A DNA stretch of 9,806 nucleotides from Methylomarinum sp. (GTDB taxonomy: Bacteria; Pseudomonadota; Gammaproteobacteria; Methylococcales; Methylomonadaceae), in assembly GCA_013139755.1 (NCBI GenBank), contig WTAG01000688.1, positions 1-9,806 on the forward strand, read 5' to 3'. Below are positions 1 through 7,993 of this stretch, piece after piece. The notes beneath the pieces were generated by a model, which was not told the origin of the DNA, ran no database searches, and saw only the letters and a program-made list of their open reading frames with translations. How positions within the stretch are numbered: the first letter of the stretch is position 1; every line of letters starts with the position of its first letter. A program made the position numbers and the translations under genes.

Positions 1-165
1 AAGGTGAATAGTGCTTTGGATAAGGCGATGGAAGTTAATAAAAAAATAAAGGGTGCAGTAAATGTTACGGGTGAGGCTGTTGAAACAACAGTGGAAACCG
101 CTAATGAACAAGCTGAATCTGTGAACAAAGAGGCTCAAGATACTGTTGATCTGTTAACAAAATAA
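1..165 (+). CDS. 3' end of an unidentified Lys/Glu/Ala-rich helical protein (partial)
   Basis: Frame 1 is open from the window edge to TAA at 163-165, giving 54 residues with no start inside the window. The peptide lacks Cys, Phe, Trp, Tyr, His, Pro and Arg and is dominated by Lys, Glu, Ala, Val, Thr and Asn. Val residues recur between charged residues (for example VETTVETANEQAESVNKEA), as expected for a long amphipathic helix or coiled coil. A rho-independent terminator follows 36 bp after the stop, which supports this as a real gene end. I do not recognise the family, and low-complexity helical tails are shared by many unrelated proteins, so no function is assigned. Confidence 0.6.
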   Translation, partial: KVNSALDKAMEVNKKIKGAVNVTGEAVETTVETANEQAESVNKEAQDTVDLLTK

Positions 166-201
166 GTTTTTGGATATATACTCCGTGATCGTGAGAAGCA
201 T

Positions 202-228
202 AAAAAACCGGACTAAGTCCGGTTTTTT
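202..228. terminator. Rho-independent terminator, probably bidirectional
   Basis: Arms 202-213 and 217-228 are perfect reverse complements around the 3-nt loop TAA. The core is CCGGAC/GTCCGG, flanked by six A on the left and six T on the right. Read on the plus strand it ends the partial gene that stops at 165. Read on the minus strand it also ends in a T run and could stop the rsgA transcript, whose stop codon lies at 397-399. Confidence 0.85.
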
Positions 229-255
229 ATTGTCTGTTGTTTAGGAGTAATAAAT

Positions 256-426
256 ATGACGTATGAATTTGATACCCATTTTAATAAGTTATCATCTGAT
301 CCATTTTCCTTCGTCCCTGTAGGCATTATTCAGCAAGAGAGGATTTTAAGAAAAATACTCGCGCCGAGGGTGGACGCTCCTACAGGGTATATTCAATTAA
401 TGCGCCGTAGGCATCTTTTCTCTTAA
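256..426 (+). CDS. Possible tiny ORF (56 aa) running through a palindromic repeat; doubtful
   Basis: An ATG at 256 lies 8 nt after a good Shine-Dalgarno sequence (AGGAG, 243-247). The frame stays open to TAA at 424-426 and starts MTYEFDTHFNKLSSDPF. From about codon 20 it is simply a translation of the inverted repeat at 315-387, and its last ten codons overlap the 3' end of rsgA on the other strand. The best reading is the 5' remnant of a small gene interrupted by a repeat, or chance. No family is recognised. Confidence 0.2.
   Translation: MTYEFDTHFNKLSSDPFSFVPVGIIQQERILRKILAPRVDAPTGYIQLMRRRHLFS
315..387. repeat. Palindromic intergenic repeat with 9-bp inverted ends
   Basis: CCCTGTAGG at 315-323 and CCTACAGGG at 379-387 are perfect inverted repeats enclosing 55 bp. 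The right half contains the GC-rich block GCGCCGAGGGTGGACGCTCC (361-380), out of character with its AT-rich surroundings. I recall similar 'GTAGGAGCGTCCACCC' blocks as dispersed repeats in gamma-methanotroph genomes, but a second copy is not in this window. The flanks show no target duplication I could recognise. Confidence 0.55.
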
Positions 427-1281
427 CTTCAAGTAACGCTGATAACGCCGCATAGGAATATCACCATTTTCAGCAGCTGGCCTTACTGCACAGCCTTTAT
501 CATTCACATGGCGGCAATCTTTAAAGCGACACTGTTCAATTAAGGGCTGGAATTCTCTATAGCCCCATGCTAATTGCTGCTCAGTTAAATCAGCTAGTCC
601 AAAGATAGCAACCCCGGGGCTATCAATCAAATCGCCCCCATCAGGTAAATGGTAAAGTGTTGCTGCTGTGGTGGTATGTCGACCATGCTTGGTGATTTCG
701 GAAACCGTATTGGTTTTTAACTGTTTATCGGGAATCAGTGAATTGGTTAATGATGATTTTCCTACCCCTGATTGGCCGGCAAAAATACTGATTTGGTTGT
801 TTAAAGCCGCTTTTAACTCATCTATACCAATATTTTTAGCAGCACTGACTTTATGCATGGTGTAACCAAGGTCTTGGTATTGCTGTAACTCTGCTTCAAT
901 AGTTTTTGCGCTACTTAAATCAATCTTATTTAAGACTAAAACAGCATCTATATTTTTGTTTTCACAAATAGCTAGATATTGATCGATGAGTAAAAAGTCA
1001 CAATGCGGCTCGGTAGCAAATACCACATAAACCTTATCTATGTTAGCTGCAACAGGGCGTGTTTTTTTGTTTCGGCTAGGGCGCTTTAATAAAGACCGTC
1101 TAGGTAATATTTCTTCTATTCGCCCTTGATTGGTGGATGATTTGGTAATCATCACCTGGTCCCCGACGGCAACTGTATCCAGCTTTCGTCGGGTTTGGCA
1201 TAGAAAAATTTCGCCTGATATTTCGACCGCAATACCTTGTCCAAGGTGAGAAACAACCAGTCCTTCTATGAGTTCAGTCAT
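397..1281 (-). CDS. rsgA: Ribosome small-subunit maturation GTPase RsgA
   Basis: A 294-residue circularly permuted GTPase that binds the nearly mature 30S subunit, couples GTP hydrolysis to a late maturation check and then leaves. The domain order is typical: an N-terminal OB fold (about 1-75); a permuted G domain with NKID (118-121, G4) ahead of GQSGVGKSSL (169-178, P loop) and DSPG (220-223, G3); then a C-terminal zinc finger. The zinc ligands C251, C256, H258 and C264 are intact (CRFKDCRH...C). The length is normal for the family. It begins 8 nt after the stop of the upstream M48 protease gene on the same strand, so the two are probably cotranscribed. No strong Shine-Dalgarno precedes the ATG. 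In many gammaproteobacteria rsgA and orn are divergent neighbours; here the protease gene sits between them. Confidence 0.98.
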   Translation of the reverse strand: MTELIEGLVVSHLGQGIAVEISGEIFLCQTRRKLDTVAVGDQVMITKSSTNQGRIEEILPRRSLLKRPSRNKKTRPVAANIDKVYVVFATEPHCDFLLIDQYLAICENKNIDAVLVLNKIDLSSAKTIEAELQQYQDLGYTMHKVSAAKNIGIDELKAALNNQISIFAGQSGVGKSSLTNSLIPDKQLKTNTVSEITKHGRHTTTAATLYHLPDGGDLIDSPGVAIFGLADLTEQQLAWGYREFQPLIEQCRFKDCRHVNDKGCAVRPAAENGDIPMRRYQRYLKLREKMPTAH

Positions 1282-1289
1282 TATCTGAT

Positions 1290-2531
1290 CTACATCTTCG
1301 ATTCTAGATGGGCAATACGAATCGCTGCGGGTGGATGGCTATAATGAAATGCAGAAAATAGCGGGTCTGGAGTTAATGTGCTGGCATTTTCTTCATACAG
1401 CTTAACCAGTCCACTAATCATTTTGCTCGCTTTAGCATTGCTGGATGCAAAGTCATCTGCTTCAAATTCAAACTTACGTTGAAAATAAGCGTTGATAGGC
1501 TGCATGAAAATAGTGAACACAGGTGAAACTAACATGAACAATAATAATGCCGCTGCATTGGAGTGGGTTTCAACGCCTAAGCCACTAAAGAACCAGTCTT
1601 GGGTAATTAGCCAGCCTAATACAGCAAAACTGATTAGAGTCATCATAGAAGAAGCGGCTAGCATTTTGAGTACATGTTTGCATTTAAAATGACCTAACTC
1701 ATGAGCTAATACTGCTTCTAATTCTTCTTCATCTAAAGAATCAACTAATGTATCGTAAAATACAATGCGTTTGTTGTTGCCTAGCCCAGTGAAGTAAGCA
1801 TTACCATGGCCTGAACGCTTAGAGCCATCCATGATGAAAATGCCATTACTGTTAAATCCACAGCGGCTTAATAAGCCTTGGATGCGGTCTTTTAAAGAGC
1901 CTTCTTCCATAGGGGTGAACTTATTAAATAAAGGGGCAATAACGGTTGGAAATAACCAGCTCATTAATAAAGAGATAGACATTAAGATAGCCCAGGCATA
2001 AAGCCACCATAAAGAACCAATGCTATCCATTACCCATAAAATGAGTGCCAGAATAGGCATGCCAATCGCAATCACTAAGGACAGTGAAATGGCCTGATCT
2101 TTAAAAAACTGGGCCAAGCTGCTTTTGTTAAAGCCGTATTTTTCTTCGATAACAAAGGTTTGATATAGACTGGTTGGAATTTCAAGCACTGTCATAATCA
2201 AGAAAATAGTGGCAACAGCGGCTAAATCAGTCAGCATAGGAGATAATTCAAATGATGCCCAAAAATCAAAGGCAAGACTAATAGCACCGCCAAGGGTTAA
2301 TATCAGCAAAAAGATGATGCCAATTACACTATCAAGATCGCCTAGCTTGCCTTTTTCTACCGTATAATCAGCCGCTTTTTGATGCGCTTCTAATGATACA
2401 GAGTCTTTAAAGGCATCGGGAACGGCTGCTCTATGGTTAGAAACAAAGGATTTCTGGCGCATGGATAGCCAAAACTGAATGCTATAAGAAATAACTAAAG
2501 CAACTAAAAATATATATGTAAATGTATTCAT
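1290..2531 (-). CDS. M48A (Ste24/CAAX-protease-like) membrane zinc metallopeptidase
   Basis: A 413-residue multi-pass membrane protein of the Ste24-like M48 family. The N-terminal M48_N region (about 25-200) contains several hydrophobic segments (near 4-22, 70-90, 103-120, 148-168 and 175-195). The peptidase domain follows, with the zinc motif HELGH (277-281) and a third ligand, probably E357 in FEFEADDFA. Two more hydrophobic stretches lie around 291-310 and 325-345. The C-terminus has the usual YSHPPAAIRI block (397-406). In yeast this family cleaves prenylated a-factor precursor; bacterial members are thought to act in membrane protein quality control, and their substrates are mostly unknown. 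It is the first gene of a minus-strand pair with rsgA and is divergent from orn across 92 bp. It is full length with an intact active site. It is not HtpX, which is shorter and lacks this N-terminal region. Confidence 0.95.
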   Translation of the reverse strand: MNTFTYIFLVALVISYSIQFWLSMRQKSFVSNHRAAVPDAFKDSVSLEAHQKAADYTVEKGKLGDLDSVIGIIFLLILTLGGAISLAFDFWASFELSPMLTDLAAVATIFLIMTVLEIPTSLYQTFVIEEKYGFNKSSLAQFFKDQAISLSLVIAIGMPILALILWVMDSIGSLWWLYAWAILMSISLLMSWLFPTVIAPLFNKFTPMEEGSLKDRIQGLLSRCGFNSNGIFIMDGSKRSGHGNAYFTGLGNNKRIVFYDTLVDSLDEEELEAVLAHELGHFKCKHVLKMLAASSMMTLISFAVLGWLITQDWFFSGLGVETHSNAAALLLFMLVSPVFTIFMQPINAYFQRKFEFEADDFASSNAKASKMISGLVKLYEENASTLTPDPLFSAFHYSHPPAAIRIAHLESKM

Positions 2532-2586
2532 TGGGGTTGATTAAACATCACGGTTTTAAGAATTAGCTATACAGATTAGCCAATGC

Positions 2587-2592
2587 TACAAT
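2587..2592 (+). promoter_or_regulatory. Possible -10 box for orn
   Basis: TACAAT (five of six matches to TATAAT) lies 31 bp before the orn ATG in the divergent spacer. No good -35 is found at 16-18 bp upstream (TTAGCT at 2563-2568 is the nearest). The call rests on the -10 and its position only. Confidence 0.25.
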
Positions 2593-2623
2593 TTAAAGCA
2601 ACTATCATCATACTGGAAACAAA

Positions 2624-3169
2624 ATGGCACAGGATTCGAATAATCTTATTTGGATTGATTTAGAAATGACGGGGTTAGAACCTGATACTGATTTGATCAT
2701 TGAAATTGCAACGATTGTGACGGATAAAGATCTCAATATTCTTGCGGAGGGGCCTGTGCTTGCTGTGCACCAGTCGGATGAAGCATTGGCGGCAATGGAT
2801 GAGTGGAATCAAACGCATCATGGTCAGTCTGGGTTGGTTGAACGTGTCAAAGCATCGATAATTGATGATGCAGAAGCAGAAAGACAAACTATTGAGTTTT
2901 TAAAGCAATGGGTGCCTGAGGGGATATCGCCTATTTGTGGTAACAGTATTGGTCAGGATAGGCGTTTTCTTGTTCGCTATATGCCTAAGTTGGAAGCATA
3001 TTTTCATTATCGTAATATCGATGTTTCTACCCTTAAAGAATTGGCGGCGCGTTGGGCACCTGAAGTGAAAGAAGGCTTTCAGAAAAAGTCAGCCCATAAA
3101 GCCCTGGACGATATTATTGAGTCGATAGATGAGATGAAGTATTATCGCGAGCACTTTATTAAGTTCTAA
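2624..3169 (+). CDS. orn: Oligoribonuclease (DEDDh 3'-5' exonuclease)
   Basis: A 181-residue enzyme that degrades 2- to 5-nt RNA fragments to mononucleotides in the cytoplasm, finishing mRNA decay and, in species with c-di-GMP signalling, clearing pGpG. All DEDDh residues are visible: D12 and E14 in [10 protein letters not shown]112 in IGQDRRF, and H158 and D163 in HKALDDI. The length equals that of the E. coli enzyme. GGAAA at 2615-2619, 4 nt before the ATG, is a plausible ribosome binding site. The stop is followed after only 2 nt by the crcB start, so orn is probably the first gene of an orn-crcB-DUF190-serS transcript. Confidence 0.98.
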   Translation: MAQDSNNLIWIDLEMTGLEPDTDLIIEIATIVTDKDLNILAEGPVLAVHQSDEALAAMDEWNQTHHGQSGLVERVKASIIDDAEAERQTIEFLKQWVPEGISPICGNSIGQDRRFLVRYMPKLEAYFHYRNIDVSTLKELAARWAPEVKEGFQKKSAHKALDDIIESIDEMKYYREHFIKF

Positions 3170-3171
3170 GT

Positions 3172-3875
3172 ATGAATCAACTGATAGCAATTGCTTTTGG
3201 TGGCGCTTTGGGTGCTGTATTGCGCTTTATGGTTTCCTCAGGAATCTATCAATGGTTAGGTCGTGGATTCCCCTATGGCACCTTAACAGTTAATCTTTTG
3301 GGTTCGTTGTTGATTGGGTTAATGACTGAAGCATTATTGTTACAACGTGTTGCCATATCAATGGAATTTCGCTCTGCTATTTTGATCGGGCTGTTTGGTG
3401 CATTTACAACATTCTCAACATTCTCTTTAGAAACCTTATATTTGATTGAGCAGGGTAACTTAGTTAAAGCCTGTTTAAATGTATTAATAAGTGTTGTTGG
3501 CTGTGTTTTTGCTGTCTGGTTAGGTCTGTTGGCAGGCAGGACGCTATTTATGTATTCTGGCGGTGTTGTTCGCTGGATGGACTGGGTATTTCCTTATGCT
3601 TTAGTCGCTGTTAACGCGATAGGCGCTTTTGTTATTGGTTTGATAGCAACCACTTTAATGCAGAAAGTAGCGATAACGCTGGAGTATCAGGTCACCATTC
3701 TGGTAGTTTTGGTCGGTATTTTCGTGACTTTGTCAGGATTGTATTTGATCCTTTATTTGCTTGAAGATGGCTTTTCAATAAAAACAAATATGAATATGAT
3801 GGTAAGCATCTTTGCAGTCAATACTTTGATCTGTCTGTCTTCTGTATGGGTAGGGCTGTTAGTAGGTAAGCAGTT

Positions 3876-3879
<4 letters not shown>
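3172..3879 (+). CDS. crcB: Fused double-unit CrcB/Fluc fluoride channel, second unit degenerate
   Basis: 235 residues, against about 125 for ordinary CrcB. Fluc channels export fluoride from the cytoplasm as antiparallel dimers of four-helix subunits. Unit 1 (about 1-125) is canonical: GALGAVLRF in TM1, PYGTLTVNLLGS in TM2 with N41, and the TM3 break GAFTTFSTFS (76-85) with the Phe pair F81/F84. Unit 2 (about 138-235) aligns to unit 1 from TM2 onward: FPYALVAVNAIGAFVIGL (140-157) matches FPYGTLTVNLLGSLLIGL (33-50), and QKVAITLEY (164-172) matches QRVAISMEF (58-66). It has no counterpart of TM1 and reads GIFVTLSGLY (182-191) at the TM3 break. N148 is kept, but both pore Phe become Leu (L187, L190). 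I predict 4+3 membrane helices. The gene starts 2 nt after orn and overlaps the DUF190 gene by 4 bp. I saw no fluoride riboswitch upstream. Family assignment is firm; the fusion architecture is read directly from the sequence. Confidence 0.93.
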
Positions 3880-5502
<1,623 letters not shown>

Positions 5503-5522
5503 TCTCTTTAGTCGATTCACAT

Positions 5523-5550
5523 TGTTCCCATGCTCCGCGAGGGAATGCAG
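5523..5550. repeat. Short 'TTCCCATGCTCCGCGAGGGAA' palindromic repeat
   Basis: An imperfect palindrome in which TTCCC (5525-5529) pairs with GGGAA (5540-5544) around a GC-rich centre containing GCTCCGCG. Similar GTTCCCA-GCTCCGCG-TGGGAA blocks occur as scattered intergenic repeats in several proteobacterial genomes, from general memory. It directly abuts the larger palindrome at 5555-5631. Confidence 0.4.
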
Positions 5551-5554
5551 CATT

Positions 5555-5631
5555 GTAGGATGGGCAAAGCGATAGCGTGCCCATCATTCTATCAGATGGG
5601 CACGGAATAAAGCCTCCTTTGCCCATCCTAC
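5555..5631. repeat. Nested palindrome with 15-bp perfect inverted ends (MITE/REP-like)
   Basis: GTAGGATGGGCAAAG (5555-5569) and CTTTGCCCATCCTAC (5617-5631) are exact reverse complements. Inside them GTGCCCATC (5577-5585) pairs with GATGGGCAC (5595-5603) around a 9-nt loop. The sub-motif GATGGGCA thus occurs in both outer and inner arms, so the 77-bp unit can fold in more than one way. No T run follows, so it is not a standard terminator. It ends 35 bp before the Sel1 gene start. No target duplication is evident at its edges. Confidence 0.75.
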
Positions 5632-5666
5632 TTTAATGGCATAAGTATATAAAAAGGTGAAATATA

Positions 5667-6125
5667 ATGAAGTTAATAAAAGTTTTTTTGATGGGCTGTT
5701 TATTATTGACAGCTCAGCTGGTTAGTGCGGAAACACTGGAAGAGATTCAGCAAAAAGCCGAGCAGGGCAACGCTTTAGGTCAAGCAAAATTAGCCTCAAT
5801 TTATCTATTGGGACGAAACGGTGTTGAAATAGATAACATACAAGCGGCAGCATGGATGAAAAAAGCGGCTGAGCAAGGTTTGGTTGAGGCACAAGTGGTG
5901 GTTGCTGCTATGTATGATCGAGGCATGGGCTTAAAAGGCGACAAAAAGATTGCCACACAATGGTATGAAAAAGCAGCAAAGCAAGGACACGGTACATCAT
6001 TAGCTATTTTAGGTAGAAACCCTACGGCTAAAGGTAGTGTTGGCTTCAGTTATCAAGGTATGCGTTTAAACGCTTCACGCTCTATTCCAAAAGAATACGC
6101 TAAACGCTTTTTAATGAAAAAATAA
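5667..6125 (+). CDS. Small secreted Sel1-repeat protein
   Basis: 152 residues. A signal peptide is clear: MKLIK, a hydrophobic core from about 6-18, and a likely cut after VSA (21), predicting a periplasmic product. Two Sel1-like (TPR-related) helical repeats follow: about 38-73 (ALGQAKLASIYLLG...AAAWMKKAAEQG) and 74-109 (LVEAQVVVAAMYDRG...TQWYEKAAKQG). A basic tail of about 40 residues has no recognised domain. Sel1 repeats are protein-binding scaffolds, and the partner cannot be told from sequence. AAGGTGA at 5654-5660 is a strong ribosome binding site 6 nt before the ATG. The Cys at 11 (MGC) sits too early and before the hydrophobic core, so a lipoprotein is unlikely. The gene stands alone between repeat clusters. 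Confidence 0.88.
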   Translation: MKLIKVFLMGCLLLTAQLVSAETLEEIQQKAEQGNALGQAKLASIYLLGRNGVEIDNIQAAAWMKKAAEQGLVEAQVVVAAMYDRGMGLKGDKKIATQWYEKAAKQGHGTSLAILGRNPTAKGSVGFSYQGMRLNASRSIPKEYAKRFLMKK

Positions 6126-6146
6126 AATCCAATATCATGCTGTAGA

Positions 6147-6162
6147 GCGGACTTTAGTCCGC
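6147..6162. repeat. Short palindrome GCGGACTTTAGTCCGC
   Basis: Arms GCGGACT (6147-6153) and AGTCCGC (6156-6162) sit around two T, 21 bp after the Sel1 stop. No T run follows, so it is a poor intrinsic terminator. The 'ACT-TT-AGT' centre resembles the palindrome at 8218-8231 and, more loosely, the loop region of the terminator at 202-228, suggesting one family of short repeats. Confidence 0.5.
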
Positions 6163-6168
6163 AAAGTA

Positions 6169-6176
6169 TAATTAAA
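6169..6176. repeat. Left 8-bp target site duplication of the MITE
   Basis: TAATTAAA directly abuts the left terminal inverted repeat (6177) and is repeated exactly at 6344-6351, directly abutting the right one. Confidence 0.7.
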
Positions 6177-6343
6177 CCTGATTACCCATAACGCTCCGCC
6201 ACATTAAAGGCATCGACTACATACCTCGTCATTCCTGCGTGTTCTTAGCAGGAATCAATAGTATTCAGGATGGATTCCCGATAAAAGACCTCGGGAATGA
6301 CTGTGTGGGTAATGAGAATGGCTGAAACTTATGGGTAACCAGG
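6177..6343. mobile_element. MITE-like non-coding element, 167 bp, with 15-bp terminal inverted repeats
   Basis: The left end CCTGATTACCCATAA (6177-6191) and the right end TTATGGGTAACCAGG (6329-6343) are inverted repeats matching at 14 of 15 positions. Both are flanked immediately by the direct repeat TAATTAAA, the hallmark of transposition. Inside are two hairpins with 8-bp stems and 9-nt loops: ATTCCTGC/GCAGGAAT (6231-6238/6248-6255) and ATTCCCGA/TCGGGAAT (6274-6281/6291-6298). An outer pairing GTCATTCC/GGAATGAC (6228-6235/6294-6301) encloses both. No ORF of useful length exists, so a transposase encoded elsewhere must have moved it. The rest of the 312-bp gap between the Sel1 gene and gltX holds only the palindrome at 6147 and the hairpin at 6380. 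Confidence 0.75.
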
Positions 6344-6351
6344 TAATTAAA
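6344..6351. repeat. Right 8-bp target site duplication of the MITE
   Basis: TAATTAAA, an exact copy of 6169-6176, directly follows the right terminal inverted repeat. Confidence 0.7.
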
Positions 6352-6379
6352 TATTTTTAATTGTATTTTCTAAACAACA

Positions 6380-6407
6380 AGATAAGTCGTTTTTTAACGA
6401 TTTATCT
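6380..6407 (+). promoter_or_regulatory. Hairpin upstream of gltX, possible regulatory site
   Basis: AGATAAGTCGTT (6380-6391) and AACGATTTATCT (6396-6407) pair over 12 positions, with one G-U in RNA, around TTTT. It ends 30 bp before the gltX ATG. It is not followed by a T run. It may be a protein-binding dyad or an RNA stem. A weak promoter candidate overlaps its right half (TTTAAC 6393-6398, 17-bp gap, AATAAT 6416-6421), in which case the dyad would sit over the -35. Confidence 0.4.
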
Positions 6408-6437
6408 GTCTAATCAATAATTGAGTTACATTTCTAA

Positions 6438-7847
6438 ATGACAATAAAAACACGTTTTGCTCCAAGTCCAACGGGATATTTACATGTAGGCGGTGCTAGA
6501 ACCGCTCTTTTTTCATGGTTGTATGCACGCAAGCATGGAGGAAAATTTGTATTAAGAATTGAGGATACCGACTTGGAGAGATCTACTCAAGAGTCGGTTA
6601 ATGCGATTCTGGAAGGTATGACCTGGCTAGGGCTAGAATATGACGAAGGGCCTTTTTATCAGACCCATCGGTTTGACCGATATAAGGAAATTATTCAGCA
6701 ATTACTTGATCAAGGGGATGCCTATTATTGTTATTGCAGCAAGGAAGAGCTGGATACCTTGCGCGAACAACAAATGGCTAGTAAGGAAAAGCCTCAATAT
6801 AACGGTAAATGTCGTGATGAGGCTCATGATGGTAACGGCAAAGAAGCTGTTATTCGCTTTAAAAATCCCACTGAAGGTGAAGTTGAGATTAATGACCTGG
6901 TCAAAGGTCGAATAGTGATAGCCAATAAGGAATTGGATGATTTGATTATTGCCCGTTCGGATGGTACTCCGACTTATAACTTGACTGTCCTGGTGGATGA
7001 TATGGATATGGAAGTCAGTTATGTGATCAGAGGGGATGATCATATTAATAATACTCCGAGACAGATTAACATTCTCAATGCATTGGGTGCTGAATTACCC
7101 CATTATGCGCATGTGCCCATGATTTTAGGTTCAGATGGAGCTAGATTATCTAAACGGCATGGTGCGGTTAGTGTTATGCAGTATCGCGCAGAGGGCTATT
7201 TGCCGGAAGCCTTACTGAATTACCTGGTTAGACTAGGCTGGTCGCATGGTGATCAGGAAATTTTTTCTCTGGATGAAATGATCGAGTTGTTTGATCTGGA
7301 TGCGGTTAACGTTTCAGCATCAACCTTCAATACAGAAAAATTGTTGTGGTTAAATCATCAATATATGATGAATAGTGACCCCGCACATGTGGCGCATCAT
7401 CTGAGCTGGCATATGGGGGATCAGGGCATAGACCCAGCGCAAGGGCCAGACCTGGTTGAGGTGGTTAAAGCCCAGCGTGAACGTTGCAAAACACTGGTAG
7501 AGATGGCTGAAGCCAGTCGTTATTTTTATCAAGAATTTGAATCGTATGATGAAAAAGCAGCTAAAAAGAATTTTAAAGCAGGTTCTGATGACGTGCTGCA
7601 ACGCTTAATGGATGCATTTGGCCAAATACAAGAATGGGATGGCGAGAAGTTGCATCAAATTGTTCTGGATACTGCAGAAGAAATGGAGTTAAAGCTTGGG
7701 AAGGTAGCACAGCCCTTACGTGTTGCAGTTTCAGGAGCGGGTGTCTCACCAGCCATAGATATTACTTTATCCCTGTTGGGTAGAGAAAAAACCTTGGCAA
7801 GAATGGCAAAAGCTATAGAATTTATAAAAGAAAAAAATAAAGACTAG
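6438..7847 (+). CDS. gltX: Glutamyl-tRNA synthetase
   Basis: A 469-residue class I synthetase that attaches glutamate to tRNA-Glu in the cytoplasm. The N-terminal [13 protein letters not shown] (7-19) carries the HIGH-equivalent HVGG. The KMSKS-equivalent is RLSKRHG (236-242). Putative zinc-site residues C98, C100, Y121 and C125 are in the positions seen in the E. coli enzyme. The last third is the helical anticodon-binding region. Length and start are canonical. There is no convincing Shine-Dalgarno before the ATG (only a GAG 12 nt upstream). Two tRNA genes follow 41 bp after the stop, one being tRNA-Glu(UUC), a substrate of this enzyme. Codon use and motifs show nothing odd. Confidence 0.98.
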   Translation: MTIKTRFAPSPTGYLHVGGARTALFSWLYARKHGGKFVLRIEDTDLERSTQESVNAILEGMTWLGLEYDEGPFYQTHRFDRYKEIIQQLLDQGDAYYCYCSKEELDTLREQQMASKEKPQYNGKCRDEAHDGNGKEAVIRFKNPTEGEVEINDLVKGRIVIANKELDDLIIARSDGTPTYNLTVLVDDMDMEVSYVIRGDDHINNTPRQINILNALGAELPHYAHVPMILGSDGARLSKRHGAVSVMQYRAEGYLPEALLNYLVRLGWSHGDQEIFSLDEMIELFDLDAVNVSASTFNTEKLLWLNHQYMMNSDPAHVAHHLSWHMGDQGIDPAQGPDLVEVVKAQRERCKTLVEMAEASRYFYQEFESYDEKAAKKNFKAGSDDVLQRLMDAFGQIQEWDGEKLHQIVLDTAEEMELKLGKVAQPLRVAVSGAGVSPAIDITLSLLGREKTLARMAKAIEFIKEKNKD

Positions 7848-7872
7848 ACAAAGGAAAAAAAATCCGTATAAT
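7845..7872 (+). promoter_or_regulatory. Promoter for the tRNA-Ala/tRNA-Glu pair
   Basis: TAGACA (7845-7850, -35, five of six matches) and a perfect TATAAT (7867-7872, -10) are separated by 16 bp. The -35 begins in the gltX stop codon TAG. Transcription would begin near 7879, about 10 nt before the first tRNA base, so the tRNAs can be expressed independently of gltX. Confidence 0.75.
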
Positions 7873-7888
7873 TATTGAACTCAACTAA

Positions 7889-7964
7889 GGGGCCATAGCT
7901 CAATTGGGAGAGCGCAACACTGGCAGTGTTGAGGTCGGCGGTTCGATCCCGCCTGGCTCCACCA
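7889..7964 (+). tRNA. tRNA-Ala (anticodon GGC)
   Basis: A 76-nt cloverleaf with encoded CCA (7962-7964). The acceptor stem GGGGCCA/TGGCTCC contains the G3-U70 pair that identifies alanine tRNAs. The anticodon stem CAACA/TGTTG encloses the loop CTGGCAG, anticodon GGC, which reads GCC and GCU. The T loop is GGTTCGATCCC-like and normal. Confidence 0.98.
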
Positions 7965-7993
7965 TTTTTATGGTTTTATAGTTACAAGTCTTA

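Noticed and set aside
2532..3171. Fluoride riboswitch ahead of orn or crcB
   Set aside because: No crcB-motif-like conserved elements are seen in the divergent spacer, and crcB starts 2 nt after orn with no leader.
5667..5730. Lipoprotein signal in the Sel1 protein (Met-Gly-Cys at residues 9-11)
   Set aside because: The Cys precedes the hydrophobic core; a standard signal peptide cut after VSA (21) fits better.
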